A stretch of DNA of 52,514 bases from an uncultured Clostridia bacterium. GTDB lineage: Bacteria > Bacillota > Clostridia > Oscillospirales > Ruminococcaceae. Positions 46,349-52,514 of this stretch are shown here, piece by piece. The stretch spans positions 1 through 52,514 of the forward strand of contig CALWNN010000044.1 in NCBI GenBank assembly GCA_944382845.1. The letters run 5' to 3'. A program made the translations under genes and the position numbers. The notes beneath the pieces are model-generated. The model was given only the letters and a program-made list of their open reading frames with translations, did no database searches and had not been told where the DNA came from. The first letter of the stretch is position 1. The number at the start of each line of letters is the position of its first letter.

Positions 46349-48802
46349 ATGAAATTCGGCTACTTTGATGACGTAAACAAGGAATATGTCATCACAAACC
46401 CAAAAACTCCATATCCTTGGATAAACTACCTTGGAACTCAGGAGTTTTTCTCCCTTATCTCCAACACAGCAGGCGGATACAGCTTCTACAAGGACGCCCG
46501 TCTAAGAAGAATAACACGTTACCGCTACAACAATGTTCCCGTTGACGCAGGTGGAAGATATTTCTACATAAACGACAACGGCGATTACTGGACTCCGGGA
46601 TGGGCTCCCGTAAAGAAGGACCTTGATAATTATTCCTGTCGCCACGGTATGGGTTATACTGTAATCAAGGGAGAACGAAACGGAATAGAGGCCGAGATCA
46701 CCTTCTTTGTTCCTCAGAACTTTAACGGCGAGGTTCAGAAGGTCGTTTTGAAAAATACTTCCGGCAAGAAAAAGGAATTCAAGCTTTTCTCGTTTATCGA
46801 ATGGTGCCTGTGGAACGCACAGGACGACTCCACAAACTTCCAGAGAAACTTCAACACCGGCGAAGTTGAGATTGAAGGCTCAACCCTTTACCATAAGACC
46901 GAGTACAAGGAAAGAAGAAATCATTTTGCATTTTATACCGTAAACTCCGAAATCAGCGGATTTGACACCGACAGAGAAAGCTTTATCGGACTTTACAACG
47001 GCTTTGACGCACCTGATGTTGTTGTTGAAGGAAAGAGCAAGAATTCAGTTGCCGACGGCTGGTCGCCTATCGCTTCGCACTGCGTTGACATTGCTCTTGA
47101 AGCCGGCGAAGAAAAGACCCTTGTATTCATGCTTGGCTATGTTGAAAATCCTTACGAAGAAAAATTCAACGCCGACGGCTCGATGAACAAATCAAGAGCC
47201 CATGCTATGATAGAATCCATGAACACTGCCGAAAAGGCTGACAAGGCTCTTGCTGAGCTTAAAGAAACATGGAACGAACTTCTTTCAAAATACACTGTAA
47301 ACACCGCTGACGACAAGCTCAACAGAATGGTAAACATATGGAATCAGTACCAGTGCATGGTTACATTCAATATGTCACGTTCGGCTTCATATTTTGAAAG
47401 CGGAATCGGAAGAGGAATGGGCTTCAGAGATTCAAACCAGGACCTTCTCGGATTTGTTCACCAGATACCCGAAAGAGCAAGAGAAAGGCTTCTCGACCTT
47501 GCCGCAACTCAGCTTGAGGACGGCGGATGCTACCACCAGTATCAGCCTCTTACCAAGAAGGGAAATGACGAAATAGGCGGCGACTTCTCAGACGATCCGC
47601 TGTGGATGATACTTTCAACCGCTCAGTACATAAAGGAAACAGGGGACTACTCCATACTTGATGAAATGGTTCCTTACGACAACGACCAGACCAAGGCTCA
47701 GACAATGATGCACCATCTTACGCAGAGCTTCTGGCACGTTGCGGCAAATGTGGGTCCTCACGGACTTCCACTTGCAATGAGAGCTGACTGGAACGACTGT
47801 CTTAACCTTTCATGTTTCTCAATGACTCCGGGCGAATCCTTCCAGACTTCAACTTCACCGAAATACGGCGAGGACAAATACAGCAAGGTTGCGGAATCTG
47901 TTATGGTTGCCGGAATGTTCACATTCATAGGTCCTGAGTACGAGGCTCTCTGCAAGTACAAGGGAATGGACGATGAAGCTTCAAAGGCAAGAGAAGAAAT
48001 TGACAAGATGGCTGACAACATTATGAAGTACGGCTGGGACGGACAGTGGTTCTTGAGAGCTTATGACGACTTCGGCAAGAAGGTAGGTTCACACGAATGC
48101 GAGGAAGGAAAGATATTCATCGAACCTCAGGGCTTCTGCGTAATGAGCGGACTTGGCAAGGACAGCGGCAAGGACATTCTCACCATGAACAGCGTAAAGA
48201 AATATCTTGACTCAAAATACGGACTTGTTCTCAACAATCCCGCATTTACAAGATACTATGTTGAATACGGTGAAATTTCCACATATCCTGCAGGATACAA
48301 GGAAAACGCAGGCATTTTCTGTCACAACAACGCATGGATAATCTGTGCTGAAGCCGCTATCGGAAGAGGAGATCAAGCATTTGAATACTATTCAAAGATA
48401 GCTCCCGCTTATCTTGAGGACATTTCAGATCTTCACAGAACAGAGCCTTACGTTTACGCTCAGATGATTGCAGGAAAGGACGCTTCACGTCACGGCGAAG
48501 CAAAGAACTCATGGCTTACAGGTACTGCCGCATGGAATTTCGTTGCCGTATCCCAGTACATTTTAGGCGTAATCCCGGACTATAACGGACTTAAAATAGA
48601 TCCTTCAATTCCTGAAAGCTGGGACGGATTTAACGTAACAAGAAAGTTCAGGGGCAACACCTACAATATTAAGGTTACAAACCCTGATCACATTTCCAAG
48701 GGAATCAAGTCGGTTATCTGCGACGGCGTCAAAGTAAACGGCAATGTTATTCCTGTATTTGAGGAAGGTTCCGTTCACGAAGTAGAAGTAGTAATGGGCT
48801 AA
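46349..48802 (+). CDS. Cellobiose phosphorylase (GH94)
   Basis: An 817-residue GH94 enzyme, the usual length. The N-terminal beta-sandwich starts [20 protein letters not shown] with [42 protein letters not shown]; the (alpha/alpha)6 barrel contains [20 protein letters not shown] and the general acid region RADWNDCLN, where D483 corresponds to the catalytic Asp of characterised cellobiose phosphorylases; phosphate-site residues are in the [16 protein letters not shown] and [11 protein letters not shown] segments. It splits cytoplasmic cellobiose with phosphate to glucose and glucose 1-phosphate, saving ATP. No signal peptide. ATG with AAAGGTGG upstream. A family B array starts 11 bases after the stop. 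Confidence 0.95.
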   Translation: MKFGYFDDVNKEYVITNPKTPYPWINYLGTQEFFSLISNTAGGYSFYKDARLRRITRYRYNNVPVDAGGRYFYINDNGDYWTPGWAPVKKDLDNYSCRHGMGYTVIKGERNGIEAEITFFVPQNFNGEVQKVVLKNTSGKKKEFKLFSFIEWCLWNAQDDSTNFQRNFNTGEVEIEGSTLYHKTEYKERRNHFAFYTVNSEISGFDTDRESFIGLYNGFDAPDVVVEGKSKNSVADGWSPIASHCVDIALEAGEEKTLVFMLGYVENPYEEKFNADGSMNKSRAHAMIESMNTAEKADKALAELKETWNELLSKYTVNTADDKLNRMVNIWNQYQCMVTFNMSRSASYFESGIGRGMGFRDSNQDLLGFVHQIPERARERLLDLAATQLEDGGCYHQYQPLTKKGNDEIGGDFSDDPLWMILSTAQYIKETGDYSILDEMVPYDNDQTKAQTMMHHLTQSFWHVAANVGPHGLPLAMRADWNDCLNLSCFSMTPGESFQTSTSPKYGEDKYSKVAESVMVAGMFTFIGPEYEALCKYKGMDDEASKAREEIDKMADNIMKYGWDGQWFLRAYDDFGKKVGSHECEEGKIFIEPQGFCVMSGLGKDSGKDILTMNSVKKYLDSKYGLVLNNPAFTRYYVEYGEISTYPAGYKENAGIFCHNNAWIICAEAAIGRGDQAFEYYSKIAPAYLEDISDLHRTEPYVYAQMIAGKDASRHGEAKNSWLTGTAAWNFVAVSQYILGVIPDYNGLKIDPSIPESWDGFNVTRKFRGNTYNIKVTNPDHISKGIKSVICDGVKVNGNVIPVFEEGSVHEVEVVMG

Positions 48803-48813
48803 CCGGCCCAACG

Positions 48814-49040
48814 GCAGGAAAGTTCCTACACCCTTTTCGCCCAACTTGGATAAAATCCTACCTTCGCACCGAAAATTTCAGACGGATAGGGTTTATAACT
48901 TTGAAAAATCGGCAGGAAAGTTCCTGCACCCTTTTCGCCGGGCAGAGATAAAAATCCTATCTTTGCACCGAAAACTCAGCGAAATAAGGTTTGTGATTTT
49001 GAAGAATCAGCAGGAAAGTTCCTGCACCCTTTTCGCCGGG
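48814..49040 (+). repeat. Family B array, three copies after cellobiose phosphorylase
   Basis: Palindrome cores start at 48814, 48912 and 49010, exactly 98 bases apart. The first has one change in the second arm (TTCCTAC); the other two read GCAGGAAAGTTCCTGC. Each is followed by ACCCTTTTCGCC. Tails are similar to those at 27083 but more diverged. The array runs from the end of the GH94 gene to near its terminator. Confidence 0.9.
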
Positions 49041-49131
49041 CAGACCGGACAGAGATAAAGCCTACTGTCTTTGCGGTGAAAGCAAAGTAAAAAGTAAGAT
49101 GTTAACCGAACAAGCGAAAAAGCAAAAAAAT

Positions 49132-49165
49132 AATCCCCGATTTTTCACAGTCGGGGATTTGTTTT
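49132..49165 (+). terminator. Terminator of the cellobiose operon
   Basis: AATCCCCGA (49132-49140) pairs perfectly with TCGGGGATT (49151-49159), then TGTTTTTT. The stem arms are the same as at 20303-20330. The 457-base gap holds the family B array, this terminator and nothing else recognisable. Confidence 0.85.
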
Positions 49166-49259
49166 TTCTGTTTTCAGCGTAAAGCGCTAAAAGACAAAAC
49201 TTCTCACGCACTAAAAAATGTAACAGAGTATAGAGGCGGAAACGGGAATAACACCCATG

Positions 49260-49841
49260 TCATTCCATGTCTTTTACTTCCGATAAAAATTCCTCTTTAC
49301 TTACAAGTCCTTTTTCAAGAGCATAAGTTTTCATTATCGCTATCTGCGTCTTTGAATCGGGAAGCTTGTTCATTACCGCCAGACGGTAGGCTTCTTCAAG
49401 AGGTACCTTCTTAAGCTCCAAAAATTCGCCCTCGTCAAGCTTCTGATCTCCAAAAGATAAACCTTTTGCAAGGTACATATAAATTATTTCCGTGTCGTAG
49501 GCTACCGTTGGGTAAAGCCTGCCCAGATAGATAAATTCCGCCGCCTGAGCGCCCACTTCCTCTTTAAGCTCTCTTATTCCGCACACCCGCGGATCTTCCC
49601 CCTTTTCAAGCTTTCCTGCCGGGATCTCCGTAAGGACTTCCTTAAAAGGATAACGAAACTGCTCTACCATAATAACCTCTCCGTTGTCGGTAAGAGGCAC
49701 AACGCAAACTCCCCCGTTATGGTGGACAAGCTCACGATATGAAGTCGAGCCGTTTTCAAGCTCCACCTTTTCATGTGTCACATCAAGGATCTTTCCCTTA
49801 AATATCTCCTTGACCTCAAGAGTTTTTTCCCAAAGATGCAT
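49260..49841 (-). CDS. Nudix hydrolase, ADP-ribose pyrophosphatase-like
   Basis: A 193-residue Nudix enzyme. The Nudix box GKLEKGEDPRVCGIRELKEEVG (about residues 80-102) has all the required Gly, Glu and Arg residues. The preceding NGGVCVVPLTDNGEVIMVEQFRYPFKEVLTEIPAGK and the following YDTEIIYMYLAKGL fit ADP-ribose diphosphatases (NudF type), which hydrolyse ADP-ribose to AMP and ribose 5-phosphate. The start is ATG at 49841, eight bases after GAGGAG; an ATG at 49847 overlaps the YfhO stop but is too close to the site. Last gene of the YfhO transcript. Confidence 0.9.
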   Translation of the reverse strand: MHLWEKTLEVKEIFKGKILDVTHEKVELENGSTSYRELVHHNGGVCVVPLTDNGEVIMVEQFRYPFKEVLTEIPAGKLEKGEDPRVCGIRELKEEVGAQAAEFIYLGRLYPTVAYDTEIIYMYLAKGLSFGDQKLDEGEFLELKKVPLEEAYRLAVMNKLPDSKTQIAIMKTYALEKGLVSKEEFLSEVKDME

Positions 49842-49846
49842 AATCA

Positions 49847-52294
49847 TTACTCCTCTTCTTCATTGTTTTCACTTTCGGATTTAACATTAACAGCCGTCTT
49901 TTTTCTCTTAAGACAAGCGTTTATTCCAAGATAAACAGCAAGAATAATTCCGCCGCAAACCGAGATAATAACACCCTGTCTGAAGCCGTATGTCTCAAAA
50001 TCAAAACGAATCACATTATTTTCTCCGGCAGGAACTCTTACCGCCATCATGCCGTTTGAAACCTTTTCAATTTCTGTTTCAACTCCGTTTACCGTTGCGG
50101 TAAAACCTTTGTCGTAAGGAACAGAGAAGAACACAAGCTTGTCGCTGTCAAGGTCTATCTCAGCCGTAAAGCCGTCCTTATCAGCATAAAAGCTTTTGCA
50201 GGACTGCTCTCTTCTTTCCTCACAGAGATTTTTATAAAACGGGGTTGACGTGTTTACTTTTCCGTCTCCCTTTTCAATAATGTCACTGTATTTAAGGTAC
50301 TGCTCAGGAGTAAGGACAAGACTGTCAAGAAGAACAACCGCCTTGTTCGCCGTGGATAATTCCTTGAATTGCTCCTCGGTAATATAAGTGTCGTAAGCAA
50401 ATCCCATAGGAATATAGTTTTCATTTTCGTAAACTATGAAATCCTTGGTTTCCTTAAGCTTTGTAAATCCGAATACAGGACTGCCTTTTTTCTCCTCATT
50501 CTCGTCGCCGTGCTTTTGGTAAACATAATATTTGACCGATAAAAGTCCGCGGAGAGAGGTGTATTTTGTGTCGATGCGTGAAGCTACGTCCCTTGAAAGA
50601 CCCATATCAATATAAAATTCCATAATTGAAGTAGTTACCACGCTTTGGAAAGCTCTCATTGAAGAATAACCCCAGAACATACAGTAGTTATCTATGTTCG
50701 GACTTGTGTCTATGCGGTAAAATTCGCCATCTGTCTGTTCAAGCTGAAGCTGGTCGGCGCCGTTTATTGCCTGATCGATGTACTTCTGAGGCTCAGGCCC
50801 CTGAAGCGCCCCGTACCATATATTCGACGCAGAATAAACCGTAATTGAAATAACGGTAAAAACAGTTATTATCCTATAGTAATTCTTTTTATTCTTTGAA
50901 AGCTTGTAAACAAACAATATAAGAAGCAGCAGCGTAAGGACAGTTACCGCCATCTGCAAAGAGAACAGTCCGGGATACTGAGCTACCTGTGCAAACTTAA
51001 TTTTTTCCGCAACTTCTCCCGTAGTGGTCTCATCAGTGACCTTTGAAGGAAGAAGGCTTATTACAATGAATATTCCAAGGACGACGCACACCGCAGGTAT
51101 CCCCTTTTTAAAGGAAAGTCCCTCCTCATTTTCTTTCGCACTTTCAAGCACAAGTGAAGTCATAAGCGCCATAATAAGCACAGGCATATAGAACCACCTG
51201 TAATAAGCGCTTGTAAATAAATAAAATGCAGTGTTAAGGAAGGGAACAAATGCAAAAACTATGCAGACGGCAATAACTCTCTTTGCCCAGTGCTTTTTTA
51301 CTCCCCTCATAAAGGCGATGACTCCCGCCATGGAAAACATAGGAAGATATCCTGCGATAGACGACCATCTTCCGTACTCAGACGCAAAAAGGTTGCTTCT
51401 TGCAGGCGGATCTGACATCATGAAGAAAGACTGGATTATCCTTAATATTCTTACGCTTTCATTGTAAACCACCATATTTATTCCGTTGATAGAAGATTCC
51501 ATTCTTGGGTTTCCCGTTATAGCAAGAACCGCAGGAACAAGCATAAAAGCAGAAAGCATTACGCCCACAACAGATTCAAGGGCAAGAATCCCGAACTTTT
51601 TTATGTTTATTGTAAAATCCTTTGAAAGACATCTGCATATAAAGTATATTACAAGGAATACCACATGACCCACAAAAAAGAAATAGTTCACCACAGCCGA
51701 CAATGCAACTGTAAGAGCGAATACTCCCTTTTTATTATCAACAACAGCCATTTCAAGCGCAAGAAGAAGAAGCGGAAAAAAGGCGGTGACATCGTGGAAA
51801 TGGTTAAAGAAAAGGTCGTAAAGCTGAAAACCTGAAAAAGCATACAAAAATGCGCCTATTGCCGCAGAGTCGGGAGTTTTCACAAAACGCCTTATATAAG
51901 CATAGGAGGTAACAGCCGCAACCGAGGTTTTAAGACCAAGAAGCCACGGAATAAGATACGGAGCCGCCCCTTCGGGGAAAAGAACGGTTATCCAGAAAAA
52001 AGGGCTTCCAAGAAGATAAAATGCATATGAACCAATAAAGCTTGAACCCAGGTCTGTTCCCCAGTCCCAGTTAAGACTGCCGCTTTTCACAGCCCTCTGA
52101 ACATGGTCGTAGAACATATTCTGCTGGGCGTTGAAATCCCCGTAATAAAACATATAGCCTTTGCTTACTATTAAAATGGGTACAAGCACTACCATAAACA
52201 CCACAAAGGAAACAACAAAAACAAATAGGTACTTTTCCTTTTGCCTGTTTCCCGAAAGTGCATTTTGGGGTTTTATATCCATTGTTTCAGGCAT
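49847..52294 (-). CDS. YfhO-family membrane protein, probable glycosyltransferase
   Basis: An 815-residue protein with about 13 membrane helices. The family start is clear: GYMFYYGDFNAQQNMFYDHVQRAVKSGSLNWDWGTDLGSSFIGSYAFYLLGSPFFW, with the first extracytoplasmic loop Asp and helix pattern of GT-C enzymes. A long extracytoplasmic region (about 500-770) precedes the last helix, then a Lys/Glu-rich tail. YfhO proteins take part in glycosylating cell-wall polymers such as lipoteichoic acid in Firmicutes. ATG with CGGAGG 8-9 bases upstream. The Nudix gene follows by stop/start overlap. Full length. Confidence 0.88.
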   Translation of the reverse strand: MPETMDIKPQNALSGNRQKEKYLFVFVVSFVVFMVVLVPILIVSKGYMFYYGDFNAQQNMFYDHVQRAVKSGSLNWDWGTDLGSSFIGSYAFYLLGSPFFWITVLFPEGAAPYLIPWLLGLKTSVAAVTSYAYIRRFVKTPDSAAIGAFLYAFSGFQLYDLFFNHFHDVTAFFPLLLLALEMAVVDNKKGVFALTVALSAVVNYFFFVGHVVFLVIYFICRCLSKDFTINIKKFGILALESVVGVMLSAFMLVPAVLAITGNPRMESSINGINMVVYNESVRILRIIQSFFMMSDPPARSNLFASEYGRWSSIAGYLPMFSMAGVIAFMRGVKKHWAKRVIAVCIVFAFVPFLNTAFYLFTSAYYRWFYMPVLIMALMTSLVLESAKENEEGLSFKKGIPAVCVVLGIFIVISLLPSKVTDETTTGEVAEKIKFAQVAQYPGLFSLQMAVTVLTLLLLILFVYKLSKNKKNYYRIITVFTVISITVYSASNIWYGALQGPEPQKYIDQAINGADQLQLEQTDGEFYRIDTSPNIDNYCMFWGYSSMRAFQSVVTTSIMEFYIDMGLSRDVASRIDTKYTSLRGLLSVKYYVYQKHGDENEEKKGSPVFGFTKLKETKDFIVYENENYIPMGFAYDTYITEEQFKELSTANKAVVLLDSLVLTPEQYLKYSDIIEKGDGKVNTSTPFYKNLCEERREQSCKSFYADKDGFTAEIDLDSDKLVFFSVPYDKGFTATVNGVETEIEKVSNGMMAVRVPAGENNVIRFDFETYGFRQGVIISVCGGIILAVYLGINACLKRKKTAVNVKSESENNEEEE

Positions 52295-52330
52295 AATTTT
52301 ATCCTCCGTTAATTAAATAAATGTAAATAC

Positions 52331-52359
52331 ATTATAGCATAAAAGACAAATTTTTTCAA
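52331..52359 (-). promoter_or_regulatory. Promoter of the YfhO operon
   Basis: Minus strand TTGAAA (52354-52359), 17 bases, TATAAT (52331-52336), about 30 bases upstream of the start codon. Confidence 0.8.
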
Positions 52360-52375
52360 CCCGGATTTGACAACT

Positions 52376-52388
52376 TTTAAATCGGAGA
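52376..52388 (+). repeat. Family A end fragment near the right edge
   Basis: TTTAAATCGGAGA, then unrelated sequence. Confidence 0.45.
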
Positions 52389-52428
52389 TGTAATGTTACA
52401 ATAGATGTGAGACTACAGGGTATAGAAA

Positions 52429-52495
52429 AAATGATTGAGATCTGTTAAAATAGAGTTCGCCACAAACAAAATCAACAGAAAGGTCTCAATCATTT
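52429..52495 (+). promoter_or_regulatory. Start-codon hairpin of the right-edge ORF
   Basis: AAATGATTGAGA (52429-52440) and TCTCAATCATTT (52484-52495) are perfect 12-base inverted repeats; the second arm ends at the base before an ATG. A possible -10 (TAAAAT, 52446-52451) lies between the arms, so transcripts starting there would lack the first arm while read-through transcripts would carry the whole hairpin. Confidence 0.5.
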
Positions 52496-52514
52496 ATGGA
52501 AAGTATAGCACAAA
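52496..52514 (+). CDS. Start of an unidentified ORF, cut by window edge
   Basis: ATG at 52496 begins MESIAQ; AAAGG lies 12 bases upstream. Only six codons are visible, so no product can be assigned. The hairpin just before the start is of a kind known in some transposase genes, so an insertion sequence is possible. Confidence 0.35.

Overview
The window comes from a low-to-mid GC, Gram-positive, spore-forming member of the Clostridia, most likely a Ruminococcus-like Oscillospiraceae. The evidence is Spo0A with its residue D56, a tricistronic gerA germination operon, SpoVAC and a YtaF-like protein, combined with a cellobiose phosphorylase, two SGNH carbohydrate esterases, PPi-dependent phosphofructokinase and a type IV pilus cluster. 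Shine-Dalgarno sites are strong (AAAGGAG type), and GTG and TTG starts are common. No rRNA, tRNA or CRISPR array was seen.

Layout. 1-4346 (minus): a type IV pilus operon in the order major pilin, PilC, PilM, PilN-like, PilO-like, a PilX-like prepilin and a further prepilin cut by the left edge. 4484-7393 (minus): a lipoprotein/permease/ATPase importer of the TrpXYZ type. 7907-9686 (minus): spo0A and nrdR. 9942-16994 (plus, except pfp): Asp23-like protein, FakA, PPi-phosphofructokinase (minus), valS behind a possible 19-codon leader ORF, and a small membrane protein. 17148-20257: hemolysin III (minus) divergent from a two-component system. 20344-23139 (minus): MocR-type aspartate aminotransferase and DUF4363/DUF421. 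23340-27078 (plus): gerAA-gerAB-gerAC. 27432-29982: two divergent SGNH esterases. 30181-34363 (minus): a dehydratase-activase system split into two genes. 34825-39899: EamA transporter, YtaF-like protein, BirA, three small conserved unknowns, a YfcE-like phosphodiesterase and an orphan spoVAC. 40022-43609 (minus): a GntR/ATPase/permease operon of the YtrA type. 43878-49841: CBS protein, a candidate small RNA, DUF378, then the cellobiose operon (epimerase-like protein and GH94) and a Nudix hydrolase (minus). 49847-52294 (minus): a YfhO membrane protein. The right edge holds the start of an unidentified ORF behind a hairpin.

The most unusual content is intergenic. Family A is a set of structured elements that run from TATAAC(C/T) to TTTAAA. 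Four copies begin at, or within 17 bp downstream of, the -10 box of a recognisable promoter, in the sense orientation, and so would form the 5' leaders of an aminotransferase, the dehydratase activase, an EamA transporter and a phosphodiesterase. They carry a GAAA-capped hairpin, a closing stem and a 10-base pair of complementary segments that offers an alternative fold. The terminal decamer TTTAAATCGG occurs at eleven or more intergenic positions. Family B is a roughly 98-bp repeat with a GCAGGAA-AG-TTCCTGC palindrome, found as one, three and three copies, each starting 2 to 11 bases after the stop codon of a plus-strand gene. A third item is a promoter-to-terminator RNA gene of about 115 nt at 44394-44508 with no ORF and a CU-rich segment complementary to the local Shine-Dalgarno sequence.

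All calls rest on reading the sequence and on general knowledge of the families. No database search or folding program was run.
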